NCBI GenBank assembly: GCA_007130885.1
Contig: SLRQ01000012.1
Coordinates: 99,516-163,515, forward strand
Direction of reading: 5' to 3'
From: Deltaproteobacteria bacterium
GTDB lineage: Bacteria; Myxococcota; Myxococcia; SLRQ01
DNA: 64,000 nucleotides
The first letter of the stretch is position 1; each line of letters opens with the position of its first letter. This document shows, one piece after another, positions 54,670 through 62,948 of this stretch. The position numbers and the translations under genes were made by a program. Under the pieces are notes generated by a model. The model saw only the letters and a list, made by a program, of their open reading frames with translations. It did not search any database and was not told the DNA's origin.

Positions 54670-55119
54670 CTACCGCCTACCACGGTGCAGACCAGCTCGA
54701 TCTATTATGATCTCCATGAGCCGCCTGTGGTTGGCGATGAAGCTGGAAAAGTAGAGCATGCCCCGCCTGGTCACTACATGATAGTTGACGATGCCGGTTA
54801 TGCCCGGCTTCGCGTCTACTTTGAGCACAGTTTCATAAGGGTAATTTCGAAACGACAGCAAGCCCCGGTAGGTAACGCCATACTGATCAGCGACTATGGT
54901 CAGGCCGTTGTAGAAGATGAGCACAAGAGTGAACAGTGCGATGAAAAAGACGGCCGACACATAGGTGTGCCAGGGGATGTCCGCCGGAAGCAAGAGAAGA
55001 ACCAGGAAGATCAGCGCCCAGAAGTACACCGCGCCGCCCACCACCCAACGGATAGCGGGGTGCAACCTGAACTCCTCCCTGCCGCCGGCAATGGCGCTGG
55101 TTTCTTGCTCGTTCATCAA
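54670..55119 (-). CDS. Membrane protein with bacterial PH-like domain
   Basis: A 149-residue protein with two membrane segments (residues 25-45 and 52-70: RWVVGGAVYFWALIFLVLLLL, VSAVFFIALFTLVLIFYNGL) and a C-terminal stretch of about 75 residues with the strand pattern of a bacterial PH (YdbS/YvbH-like) domain: LTIVADQYGVTYRGLLSFRNYPYETVLKVDAKPG, ending in an amphipathic helix. Family assignment is by architecture, not a clear motif match. Monocistronic, convergent with the FHA gene; divergent from the patatin gene. Confidence 0.65.
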   Translation of the reverse strand: MMNEQETSAIAGGREEFRLHPAIRWVVGGAVYFWALIFLVLLLLPADIPWHTYVSAVFFIALFTLVLIFYNGLTIVADQYGVTYRGLLSFRNYPYETVLKVDAKPGITGIVNYHVVTRRGMLYFSSFIANHRRLMEIIIDRAGLHRGRR

Positions 55120-55324
55120 AAAGCGTCCTTGCTCAAATCATACGCTTACCCCTCGCAGGTGCAAGCAACCCGCTCCACTCACGAGACTGTCAGGCAAGTT
55201 TCCTCATGCTGTTCAGACTTTCGGGGCAGAGTTATGTCCTTGCGGCACATTGAGGTAAGATTCCGATGCCGGGGTTTCGGAACAAAAGGTTTTTTCGCCG
55301 ATAAGACGGCGAGGAGTTCGCAAC

Positions 55325-56764
55325 TTGAGTGCATCAAGCACGCTAACCTCACGACACCGCGCGCTAGAACCCCTGGAGGACATGGAGGTGGCACTTGTGC
55401 GCGCATGCCTCGAGTGCCCGGGTTGGCTGTCCCAGCGGGACGAGGGACGGTTGCGCTATGCCCTGTCGCTGGCCAGGCTGACCGACGTGCGTGCAAGCGA
55501 CGGCCGTGACGTTGATTTGGCCGACCTGCTACGCCCACTCAGAACCAGGCTCACGGAGACGCTCTCTCCTCTTCTTTTGGATCGACGCGGCGTAGTGAAT
55601 CGACCGGAGATAGGATCGTTATTGCCCATACTGACCGAGCTGGCCCGCGAGCATCGGGATCGCTTGAAGGAAGAGACACGAGATCTCATTGCCTGGGAAG
55701 ACATCGACGCGGAGATCCGAAACAAAATACTGGTGCTGGCATGCGGAGGAGGAGGAGGCAGCGGCTACGTCTATCTCGGCGCATTCCAGACGCTGGAAGA
55801 TCGCGGAATAACTCCGTCTCTAATCTCCGGCACTAGCATAGGCGGTATTCTGGGAGCATTTCGAGCAAGATCCCTATCCTTCAACATAGGTGATGTTCCC
55901 AGGGTTTTCAGGACCCTGGCGTGGGGCGGTCTCTTCAAGCCTTCAAACTCACGCGGCAACTATGGGCTACCGGGCCCCCTTCGGCTTGATTTGCGTGATG
56001 GAATCGGGCGTTTTTTCAGAGGCGATGGAAGCGATTACGCAAGGTTGAAGGATCTGCCCATTCCGCTGATTGTCATGGCCACCGGCATTCGCCAAGGCGA
56101 GCTCCCTCATGAGCCGGAATGGTACGAGCACCGGTTGGATCTGGAAGCATCCGCCCTTGGGAAGCGCCGCTTCGGCGCCCGCTGGGCTCGAGACGTCGTA
56201 CGGGGACTGTGGCGGGCCGTATCGGACTTGGCACAACGCCCCGGCGCTCTACGTTCCCTGGTACTCGGAGCGGATGGAGTTACGAGATCGTACGACGTTC
56301 TCGATGCAATCGGGTTTTCCGCCGCCGTGCCTGGAGTAATCCACTACGACTTGCATTCGGGATCCAAGCGAATGGCCGGCTTGCTCGACCAGCTTTTTGA
56401 ACAGAGACAGCTTCTGCGTCTCACCGATGGAGCACTGGTCGATAATGTGCCGGCCAGAGCCGCCTGGCGAGCGGTGCAGTCCGGACGACTCGGGCGGCGT
56501 AATGCACTGGTTCTGGCCATGGACGCTTTCGCTCCAAAGCTTACTCAGCCGATGTGGATACCCTTGCAGCGAATGGCCAGGCCGAATGTTCTCCGCAGCA
56601 TCCGCTATGCCCACATTATCAAGACCTTCACTCGGACCCTGTCGCCACTTGAGGTAGTCCCCCCACCGGAGAGACTGCAAAAAGCCATCCAATGGGGACG
56701 CGAGGAACTCGCCCACGAGATGCCGTTGGTGGAACGGCTTCTTGCACCTCTACCCGACATTTGA
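55325..56764 (+). CDS. Patatin-like phospholipase
   Basis: A 479-residue cytosolic lipase of the patatin class. The catalytic domain begins near residue 135: oxyanion loop ACGGGGGSGYVYLGAF, nucleophile Ser171 in GTSIGG, and the catalytic Asp in LTDGALVDNVPARA (a DG[AG] motif). An N-terminal helical region of about 125 residues is of unknown role. The start is uncertain. TTG 55325 has GAGGAG nine bases upstream; the first ATG is 57 bp later and would drop 19 unconserved residues. No signal peptide is seen. Substrate is presumably phospholipid. Confidence 0.88.
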   Translation: MSASSTLTSRHRALEPLEDMEVALVRACLECPGWLSQRDEGRLRYALSLARLTDVRASDGRDVDLADLLRPLRTRLTETLSPLLLDRRGVVNRPEIGSLLPILTELAREHRDRLKEETRDLIAWEDIDAEIRNKILVLACGGGGGSGYVYLGAFQTLEDRGITPSLISGTSIGGILGAFRARSLSFNIGDVPRVFRTLAWGGLFKPSNSRGNYGLPGPLRLDLRDGIGRFFRGDGSDYARLKDLPIPLIVMATGIRQGELPHEPEWYEHRLDLEASALGKRRFGARWARDVVRGLWRAVSDLAQRPGALRSLVLGADGVTRSYDVLDAIGFSAAVPGVIHYDLHSGSKRMAGLLDQLFEQRQLLRLTDGALVDNVPARAAWRAVQSGRLGRRNALVLAMDAFAPKLTQPMWIPLQRMARPNVLRSIRYAHIIKTFTRTLSPLEVVPPPERLQKAIQWGREELAHEMPLVERLLAPLPDI

Positions 56765-56803
56765 TGATCAACGTCCCCGTTTGGGAAGTCTGTCGACCTT
56801 TCC

Positions 56804-56832
56804 TTGACAGATCCTCATTGCAAGGCTAGCCT
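56804..56832 (+). promoter_or_regulatory. Possible sigma-70 promoter before the Fic-like gene
   Basis: TTGACA at 56804-56809 is a perfect -35 box, followed after 17 bases by TAGCCT, a weak -10 (three of six). It lies about 150 bp upstream of the Fic-like gene in the 219-bp gap after the patatin gene. This could be chance. Confidence 0.35.
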
Positions 56833-56983
56833 CCAGAAACTCGTGATCCTTCTTGTGTTGCGGGGGGTTACAATCCTTCCACCGGAAATACCCAGACCCC
56901 TTTCAGGGGTTCATTGAATGAACCATGTAGGGGGAAGGATTTTCCACAGAGCCCTCTTTCGGCTGACCGTTACGAGGACCCCG

Positions 56984-57751
56984 ATGCAAATAACCTACCT
57001 CGAGATCGACGATCTTACGGATGAGCTTAGGGACAATCTGGAAGAAGCGGACGAAGAAGTCGTTGCCGAGTTCTTCCGGAGATTCGACTACTGCTGGGTA
57101 CATCATGAGGCCGCTCTGGAAGGCACCGTACTCACGCTACCGGAGATCCAAGGCGCGCTCACGCAAGCGGTGGTGACCGACCTAGCGAACGTGACCCGTT
57201 TCAAAAAGATCCGGGCTCACTTCCAGTCACTCGAAATTGTTCGCCAAGCCGCCACACCAAAGCGTCTCCAGATCAAGACCCCGCTGCTGCAAGAGCTGTA
57301 CGAAACGCTCTATCTGAAGAAGGACAGGGACAAAGGCAAGTTCCGGCGTGATATCCCGCTTCACCGCACTTACTATCACGATATCATTCAGCCGGATCGG
57401 GTCGAGGAAGAGCTCGAAGCTCTCTTGAAGGACGTGACCAAGAGCGACTTCAAAGCCATGCATCCCATCAAGCAGGCGGCATTCTTCAACCACCGCTTCA
57501 TGCATGTGTTTCCATGGTCCGAAGCGTCCGGGATAGTCAGTCGTCTCGCCAGCAACATAATATTGATGCACTACAAGTACTATCCGGTCATAATCCATTC
57601 GCATGATCGCGAGCGCTACTTCAACTCTCTCAAACAGCCCCAGCACGTGCTACGTGACTTGATCATGGAATCGATGGAAAACAGCTTGCGTGCATCATTG
57701 AAACTACTTCGTCAGGTAGAGAGAGAGCACATGCAGGTCCGGGCTGGTTGA
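56984..57751 (+). CDS. Fic-fold protein with degenerate catalytic motif (pseudo-Fic)
   Basis: A 255-residue protein with the Fic/DOC fold. Residues 43-60 (HEAALEGTVLTLPEIQGAL) match the Fic helix carrying the autoinhibitory Glu (ALEG, usual SxxxEG). Residues 118-150 match the beta-hairpin/flap region (GKFRRDIPLHRTYYHDIIQPDRVEEELEALL). Residues 169-188 align without gaps to the catalytic loop, but HPFxDGNGRxxR is replaced by FPWSEASGIVSR (176-187): the catalytic His is Phe, the metal-binding Asn is Ser, and the first Arg is Ile. Canonical AMPylation should be impossible. The ATG at 56984 has GAGGA at 5 bp; an ATG 22 codons earlier is an alternative. It is coupled to ribA by TTGA. Confidence 0.85.
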   Translation: MQITYLEIDDLTDELRDNLEEADEEVVAEFFRRFDYCWVHHEAALEGTVLTLPEIQGALTQAVVTDLANVTRFKKIRAHFQSLEIVRQAATPKRLQIKTPLLQELYETLYLKKDRDKGKFRRDIPLHRTYYHDIIQPDRVEEELEALLKDVTKSDFKAMHPIKQAAFFNHRFMHVFPWSEASGIVSRLASNIILMHYKYYPVIIHSHDRERYFNSLKQPQHVLRDLIMESMENSLRASLKLLRQVEREHMQVRAG

Positions 57752-58503
57752 GAATTCAACCGCCGCCTATTCCGACTCAAGTGCCCCAAATACCAAACAA
57801 AGCCTTCAGTCGTCCCTCTCTCTCGAAGACGGTCGAGCGAACCGGCGACGCTGTAGCGCCGGAACAGCCGAAACACAAGTGCCCGGGGCAAGGGCACGCT
57901 GTTGAACTCCCAGACGGGACCTCGGTTCGAATACACGCCCGCGCCATGCTCCCCACGGACTACGGCACCTTCGATGTGGTGGCGTTTCGTACCACTCGAG
58001 ACGATCTGGAGCATTTGGCTTTGATGCGTGGAGCGCCCAATCCAGAGCAAATCGTCCCCGTTCGGATACACAGTGAGTGCCTGACGGGCGATGTCCTATC
58101 CTCCCGACGCTGCGATTGCCGGGCTCAGCTTCACGCAGCCCAAGCCGATCTAGGGCGTTCAGCCACGGGGATCCTTCTTTACATGCGCCAAGAAGGACGA
58201 GGTATAGGGCTGGCAAACAAGATCTCGGCCTATGCGTTGCAGGACGAGGGCATGGACACTGTCGACGCCAATATTCACCTTGGATTCGACGATGACCTTC
58301 GCCGATATGACATCGCCGCCGCGATGTTGAGGCTGCTCGCCGTAAGGCGCGTCTCATTGCTCACGAACAACCCTCGCAAGGTTTTCGGCCTAACCGGACA
58401 CGGTGTAGAGGTAGCCGAAATACGTCCTCTCCGAGTCGGAAAAACCGTCGAGAACGAACGTTACCTAGCCACCAAGCGCGACCGCTCCGGCCACTTGCTG
58501 TAA
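57748..58503 (+). CDS. ribA: GTP cyclohydrolase II
   Basis: First committed riboflavin step: opens GTP to diaminohydroxyribosylaminopyrimidine phosphate. The 251-residue protein has all catalytic parts: PVRIHSECLTGD with RRCDC (three zinc cysteines), YMRQEGRGIGLANKISAYALQDEG, DTVDANIHLGFDDD and SLLTNNPRK. The N-terminal ~55 residues are Pro-rich and not found in E. coli RibA, which starts near MLPTDYG. The start TTG overlaps the Fic-like stop (TTGA); a GTG at 57781 is an alternative. It supplies the activity missing from RibBX at 29.7 kb. Confidence 0.93.
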   Translation: MRIQPPPIPTQVPQIPNKAFSRPSLSKTVERTGDAVAPEQPKHKCPGQGHAVELPDGTSVRIHARAMLPTDYGTFDVVAFRTTRDDLEHLALMRGAPNPEQIVPVRIHSECLTGDVLSSRRCDCRAQLHAAQADLGRSATGILLYMRQEGRGIGLANKISAYALQDEGMDTVDANIHLGFDDDLRRYDIAAAMLRLLAVRRVSLLTNNPRKVFGLTGHGVEVAEIRPLRVGKTVENERYLATKRDRSGHLL

Positions 58504-58578
58504 TCTATAAGAGCAGGTCATATGAGGGGATAGCAGGCTCTTCGAGAGGTGTGTTAGGCACTCAACGGTTGAGGCACC

Positions 58579-59709
58579 ATGGTACAGGAGAAGCACACAA
58601 GAGGTCGGAGATCTGTGCCTGACGGCCGAAAGGCAGCGCGCCACCGACGAAAGAAGCTCGGGGAGCATGATCGGCGACACTGCAACTCACGCTTGGGAAA
58701 AAGGGTGCTCGAACGCTTTGGGCGGGTTCTTCGGGGCAAGAAAAGCTCGCTGATCCTCACGCACGACAACCCCGATCCGGACGCATTAGCCTCCGCGGCG
58801 GGCATGGCCTTCTTCTACGAGTCGATTGCCAACGTGCCAAGTAGGCTGGCCTATGGAGGAATAATAGGGAGAGCGGAAAACCGTGCTCTCGTCCGCACGC
58901 TGAAGCTTCCCGTGACCCCCTTGGGCCGCTTGGATCTGGACGAGTTCGACCTGTTGACGTTGGTCGACACGCAACACCCGGCAGGAAACCACAGCTTGCC
59001 CGAAGATCGAACGCCACAGGTCGTAATAGATCACCACCCCCAACGTTCGGGAGATCACGGCGTTCACCTGGCCCTCGTATCCGACGCTTACGGCGCGACG
59101 AGTTCCATAGTCACGGAGATCATACGATTTGCCGACCTGGAGCCGGATCCAATGCTTGCAACAGCGCTGTTCTACGGCGTCAAGAGCGACACCCAGTCCC
59201 TGGTCCGACGCTCGACACCAGCCGATGTGGAAGCTTATAGATGGCTGTTTTCGCGCTCCGACCATGCGCTGCTCGCGGAGATCGAGCATCCGAAGGTACC
59301 TCTCTCCTACTTTCAGGCCTACCACACCGCCTATCAGCACGCTCGCATCTATGGAAGCGTCATCATGGTGGATCTCGGCACTGTGTACACTCCCGACATC
59401 GTTCCAGAGATAGCGGAACGCCTACTCTCTTTGGAGCAGGTGAACTGGTCGGTAGCCATCGGAGATTATGAAAACGAACTCTACGTATCGGTTCGCACAA
59501 ATGACAGGCGCCGAAACGCCGGCAGGCAGATCCAGTCCCTCACGAGAGATCTCGGCGGATCAGCAGGCGGTCATGGAAGCATGGCGGGCGCTAAAATCCC
59601 TTTGACCGAACGCTCTTCCGAGGAGGTCATCACGCTTCGAGAGAAGATTCTCTCTCGGTTTCGCGGCAAGCTGGGGGTCGCGGACGAAACGGAATCGACC
59701 CTAATCTAG
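58579..59709 (+). CDS. DHH family phosphoesterase (NrnA/RecJ-like)
   Basis: A 376-residue phosphoesterase. After a basic 50-residue N-terminus it shows HDNPDPDALASA (motif I), a DTQ near residue 131, DHHP (the DHH motif) and, in the C-terminal DHHA1 domain, GGHGSMAGAKIPL. This is the layout of NrnA-type nanoRNases/pAp phosphatases and of related cyclic-di-nucleotide phosphodiesterases. Which of these substrates is used cannot be decided. It converges on the kinase gene with a 9-bp overlap of the two 3' ends. Confidence 0.87.
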   Translation: MVQEKHTRGRRSVPDGRKAARHRRKKLGEHDRRHCNSRLGKRVLERFGRVLRGKKSSLILTHDNPDPDALASAAGMAFFYESIANVPSRLAYGGIIGRAENRALVRTLKLPVTPLGRLDLDEFDLLTLVDTQHPAGNHSLPEDRTPQVVIDHHPQRSGDHGVHLALVSDAYGATSSIVTEIIRFADLEPDPMLATALFYGVKSDTQSLVRRSTPADVEAYRWLFSRSDHALLAEIEHPKVPLSYFQAYHTAYQHARIYGSVIMVDLGTVYTPDIVPEIAERLLSLEQVNWSVAIGDYENELYVSVRTNDRRRNAGRQIQSLTRDLGGSAGGHGSMAGAKIPLTERSSEEVITLREKILSRFRGKLGVADETESTLI

Positions 59710-60624
59710 GCGAAGATGCCTCACCAGAGCAGCCACCGCCAGATCATTTCCTATTACCGGATCCCGGAACCCCTCCAGAGCCGATCGCAGGACGGAAGCT
59801 CGCGAGTAGCGCCGGTCGGTCTCGAATGAGAGAGCTCGAACGACTATCTCCGGCAAACCGCTGGGAATGTCATCGCGAAGCTCGGTAAGATCGGGAGGGC
59901 CTGACTGAACCGCCGCCAACAACCCCTCTAGAGAATCGGCTCGAAAAGGTGGTCTTCCAGTCAGAAGCTCGAAAAACATCACTCCGATAGCAAAGAGATC
60001 AGCTCGGTGGTCCACCACCTCCCCGGCGGCCTGCTCCGGTGCCAGGTAGGAAAGCTTTCCAGCAACGACTCCACCGCCGCCCCCCCCCTCTAGTGCTCCG
60101 ACCACGGCGACTCCCAAATCTCCGATCTTGATCTCCCCGTTTCGGGTCAAGAATACATTGCTTGGATTGAGATCACAGTGAACTATGCTCAAAGGAGTTC
60201 CATCCCTGGCTACCGCTTCGTGGAGCCCTTCCGCTGATTCCAACACCCGAATCGCTATGTGCGCACAGAAATCCACCGGAAGCTTCATGCCTCTTCGCCC
60301 ACACTCGTCAATCACTCGGCCCAGGTCAGGCCCATCCACGTACTCCATGACCAGGTATGGCTGCTCTCCCATCAGCCCGGTCTCCAATACCTCCACTATG
60401 GAGGGGTGTGTAACGAGTCGAGCAAGATCGGCCTCACCGAGAAAGCGATCCAGGATGTCTTCCCGATCTGCCAGGTCGCGACGAAGACGCTTGATCGCCA
60501 CCGGCCGACCGGACCATGGGCCGGCAACGGCCCGTCCGAGATACACCTCGGCCATACCACCAATACCGAGCAAACGCTCGATGTCGTAGTCGTCCAAGCG
60601 ACGACTCCAAGAAACATCACTCAC
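59701..60624 (-). CDS. Hanks-type serine/threonine protein kinase
   Basis: A 307-residue soluble kinase starting at GTG 60624, with AAGGAG 8 bases upstream (a frame 29 codons longer is unsupported). It has glycine loop GIGGMAEVYLG (20-30), Lys45 in VAIKRL, HCDLNPSN (149-156; catalytic Asp151 kept, but Arg and Lys of HRDxKPxN replaced), DLG for DFG (169-171), LAPE and the C-lobe. The activation segment contains six glycines (180-185) encoded by a G9 run. No membrane or PASTA domain follows. The missing Arg makes it a non-RD kinase, so activation-loop control should differ from usual. Confidence 0.88.
   Translation of the reverse strand: MSDVSWSRRLDDYDIERLLGIGGMAEVYLGRAVAGPWSGRPVAIKRLRRDLADREDILDRFLGEADLARLVTHPSIVEVLETGLMGEQPYLVMEYVDGPDLGRVIDECGRRGMKLPVDFCAHIAIRVLESAEGLHEAVARDGTPLSIVHCDLNPSNVFLTRNGEIKIGDLGVAVVGALEGGGGGGVVAGKLSYLAPEQAAGEVVDHRADLFAIGVMFFELLTGRPPFRADSLEGLLAAVQSGPPDLTELRDDIPSGLPEIVVRALSFETDRRYSRASVLRSALEGFRDPVIGNDLAVAALVRHLRLD
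60080..60088 (-). repeat. G9 homopolymer in the kinase activation segment
   Basis: Nine consecutive C on the plus strand (G9 in the coding strand) lie inside the kinase gene, flanked by GCC repeats. It encodes part of the poly-Gly stretch between DLG and APE. A one-base slip would shift the frame before the C-lobe. Confidence 0.9.
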
Positions 60625-60735
60625 TAGGAACAGCTCCTTCGGGCAAGAGAGTGGTTGGTAGCATTCTCTCCAGTAACCGCCCCAGATCCACCCCATTTCG
60701 ACCACCGACAAATTTTTTTTTTGAAACAGGGCTGG

Positions 60736-60764
60736 TTGTGGCGTCGTTCGGTGTTGCGTAGAAT
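60736..60764 (+). promoter_or_regulatory. Promoter of the 6S RNA gene
   Basis: TTGTGG (-35, 60736-60741) and TAGAAT (-10, 60759-60764) are 17 bases apart and lead to a predicted start near 60771. Ten T residues at 60713-60722, just upstream of the -35, could act as an UP element, as is usual at strong stable-RNA promoters. Confidence 0.65.
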
Positions 60765-60770
60765 GAAGTT

Positions 60771-60959
60771 GCTCCTGCGGGGTCCGTGTTGGGCATCAAT
60801 AATCCGAGCCGATACAATCAACCAGGGAGCCCTCCCTTTGGTGACATGAGCAAGCCCTGGGCACAGCCCAGAAGGAAGCCTACGGCACCGAATAAGGGCT
60901 CCCACCTAGAACAACAGGGTTCGGTTGAAGATGCCCACACGACCCACGCGGGTTTTTTT
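60771..60959 (+). ncRNA. ssrS: 6S RNA
   Basis: 6S RNA mimics an open promoter and binds sigma-70 RNA polymerase in stationary phase. The region folds as one long rod. The closing stem is GGGTCCGTGTTGGGCATC (60780-60797) with GATGCCCACACGACCC (60930-60945) with two bulges. On the 5' side of the central bubble is GAGCCGATA (60806-60814), identical to E. coli 6S. The apical part is GGGAGCCCT with AGGGCTCCC (9 perfect pairs, 60825-60833 and 60895-60903), then a small hairpin CTGGGC-ACA-GCCCAG. The 3' bubble side has CCACCTAGAACAACAGGGTTC, as in E. coli CACCUUGAACCAAGGGUUC. A terminator follows. It precedes tyrS by 35 bp; the usual partner ygfA is not present. Confidence 0.93.
60942..60959 (+). 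terminator. Terminator of 6S RNA
   Basis: ACCC (60942-60945), loop ACGC and GGGT (60950-60953), followed by six further T to 60959. The stem is short, and its left arm also pairs in the 6S closing stem, so the mature 3' end is probably near 60945. Confidence 0.7.
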
Positions 60960-60994
60960 CGACGGGGGAGATCGAAGCCGGATTCAGAGCCGAC

Positions 60995-62251
60995 ATGAGA
61001 GATGACGCGTCCATTACAGCGGAAGTCGAACGGCAGCTGACCGAGATCACCAGGGGAGCAGTCGATATCCACTCCACCGAACAGCTGCGCGAAAAGATCG
61101 AGAGAAGCATTCGAGCGGGCCATCCTCTACGAGTCAAAGCCGGCTTCGATCCCACTACCCCAGATATCCATATAGGCCATACGGTCCTCTTGACCCGAAT
61201 GCGAAGGTTTCAGCAGTTTGGTCACAAAGTAATCTTCGTGGTCGGGGACTTTACGGCTTCAATCGGCGACCCCACCGGTCGCAGCACGACTCGGCCCAAC
61301 CTTGACGGCGAGACCATTCGGCGGAACGCGGAGACGTACAAGGCTCAGGCATTCAAAGTCCTTGACCGCGAAAGCACGGAGATTCGCTTCAACTCCGAGT
61401 GGCTCAAGCGCCTCGGCGTCAGCGGCCTCATGGAGCTGGCCGCCAAGTACACGGTAGCTCGTATGTTGGAACGCGACGATTTCAAGAAACGATTTCGCGG
61501 CGGCACGCCCATCTCCATTCACGAGCTGCTTTATCCCCTGCTTCAAGCCTACGATTCAGTCGCTTTGCAGGCTGATGTCGAGCTTGGAGGCACCGACCAG
61601 CTCTTCAATCTGCTTGTCGGACGTGAGATCATGCGTGACTACGGACTGCAGCCGCAAATCGTGATCACATCGCCGCTTCTGGAAGGTCTCGACGCACGGG
61701 AGTCGAACGGCAAGATCGTAGGCGAGAAGATGTCCAAGTCTCTTGCAAACTACGTTGGTGTCGACGAAGCGCCGGAAGAGATATTCGGCAAGCTCATGAG
61801 CATAAGTGACGCCCTAATGTGGCGTTACTTCGAGCTGCTCTCGGACCTGGAGACCGATGAGCTCGAGAAGTTGGAGAAAGATGTGGCCGCGGGTGAGTTG
61901 CACCCCAAAAAAGCGAAAGTTCGGCTTGCCCGAGAAATAGTGGCTCGATTCCATGATTCATCGGCGGCGGATATGGCCGAGGAGGCCTTCGACAGGCTTC
62001 ATCGCCGCAAACAAGTGCCGGACGAGGTTCCTGAAGCGAAGCTCGATTTCGAGACCGGACCACTTCCGATGGCTCGAGTCATGCTGGAAACCGGCTTGGC
62101 CGGTTCCACCTCGGACGCCAAGCGTCTCATAAAACAAGGCGGCGTCAGGGTGGACGGCCGGCGCTTCACGGATCCTAGAGGCAATCTCGAGGCCGGTGAC
62201 CACTTGCTTCAAGTAGGCAAGAGGAAGTTCCTGCGCATCCGCCCCCGGTAG
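60995..62251 (+). CDS. tyrS: Tyrosyl-tRNA synthetase
   Basis: The 418-residue class I synthetase has VKAGFDPTTPDIHIGHTVLLTRMRRFQQFGH (HIGH motif), GDPTGRS, LLQAYDSVALQADVELGGTDQLFNLL, the loop GEKMSKS, and a C-terminal S4 domain (PMARVMLETGLAGSTSDAKRLIKQGGVRVDG). It is of the type with KFDPT-like FDPTTP, found in many Gram-negatives. The first gene after the 6S RNA terminator. The GGGGGAG before the ATG is 26 bases away, so the ribosome binding site is weak or shifted. Confidence 0.96.
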   Translation: MRDDASITAEVERQLTEITRGAVDIHSTEQLREKIERSIRAGHPLRVKAGFDPTTPDIHIGHTVLLTRMRRFQQFGHKVIFVVGDFTASIGDPTGRSTTRPNLDGETIRRNAETYKAQAFKVLDRESTEIRFNSEWLKRLGVSGLMELAAKYTVARMLERDDFKKRFRGGTPISIHELLYPLLQAYDSVALQADVELGGTDQLFNLLVGREIMRDYGLQPQIVITSPLLEGLDARESNGKIVGEKMSKSLANYVGVDEAPEEIFGKLMSISDALMWRYFELLSDLETDELEKLEKDVAAGELHPKKAKVRLAREIVARFHDSSAADMAEEAFDRLHRRKQVPDEVPEAKLDFETGPLPMARVMLETGLAGSTSDAKRLIKQGGVRVDGRRFTDPRGNLEAGDHLLQVGKRKFLRIRPR

Positions 62252-62321
62252 GCCCGCCGGGCCGTTGACTTCATGGAATTAGCGGCCGTGAGAGGCCGGT
62301 GGTCTTCGGGCCCCGCGTCAT

Positions 62322-62918
62322 CTACGGTCTATGCCCGGTCGCTACCAGAAAACACTCGCGGCTCCGCTTGCGCGTAGCCTCCGGGCGAACCACACGTACG
62401 GCTCGAAACCTCTCCTTGAAATCCGCTACCAGCTCCTCGAATCCCTGCCCCATGAATACCTTGGCCACAATCACACCCCCAGGACGTAGTATCTTCTCGC
62501 TAATCTCGAGCGTTCGCTCCACCAACCGTATAGAGCGGGCTACATCCGTGGCCGCGCTGCCCGTCGTGGCGGGAGCCATGTCGCTTATCACCGCATCATA
62601 GCTCGAATGCAGCGACATCAGCTCATCCACCAAGCTCGCATCCTCGACGTCCTTCACCAAGGTTTTTATCCTGGAATCAGAAAGAGAGCGTATAGGTACT
62701 TTATCTACCCCTACTACATTACCCCCCTTTCCCACGTGCTCCGCCAAGACCTGGAGAAACCCTCCCGGCGCGCAACCAAGGTCGAGCACGGTCCAGCCCT
62801 TCCGCAGAAGGCGTCTACTGCCTAGGATTTCTCTTAGCTTGTAGGCCGAGCGGGCGCGGTAGCCTTCAGCCTTAGCCCTCTTGAAGTAACGGTCTCGAGG
62901 GTCGAATGCTTTGCTCAT
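62322..62918 (-). CDS. rlmE: 23S rRNA 2'-O-ribose U2552 methyltransferase
   Basis: RlmE (FtsJ, RrmJ) methylates U2552 in the 23S A loop. The 198-residue protein has the SAM motif VLDLGCAPGGFLQVLAE, the catalytic Lys-Asp-Lys-Glu tetrad candidates (YKL region, DMAP, VAKVF and PEATR), DAVISDMAP and VRPEATRKRSRE at the C-terminus. Length is normal. It converges on tyrS, and its start abuts the GTG of the frame of the small membrane protein. Confidence 0.95.
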   Translation of the reverse strand: MSKAFDPRDRYFKRAKAEGYRARSAYKLREILGSRRLLRKGWTVLDLGCAPGGFLQVLAEHVGKGGNVVGVDKVPIRSLSDSRIKTLVKDVEDASLVDELMSLHSSYDAVISDMAPATTGSAATDVARSIRLVERTLEISEKILRPGGVIVAKVFMGQGFEELVADFKERFRAVRVVRPEATRKRSRECFLVATGHRP

Positions 62919-62948
62919 GTGGCCACTCTACCTTGCGGGGGCATCGAG

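Noticed and set aside
60771..60945. SRP (4.5S) RNA as alternative identity, because of AGAAGGAAGCC
   Set aside because: The SRP symmetric loop and GGAA tetraloop are not formed; GAGCCGATA, the 3' bubble hairpin and the overall rod agree with 6S RNA.
62249..62266. GGCCCGCCGGGCC palindrome after tyrS as a terminator
   Set aside because: The stem is GC-rich but no T run follows on either strand.
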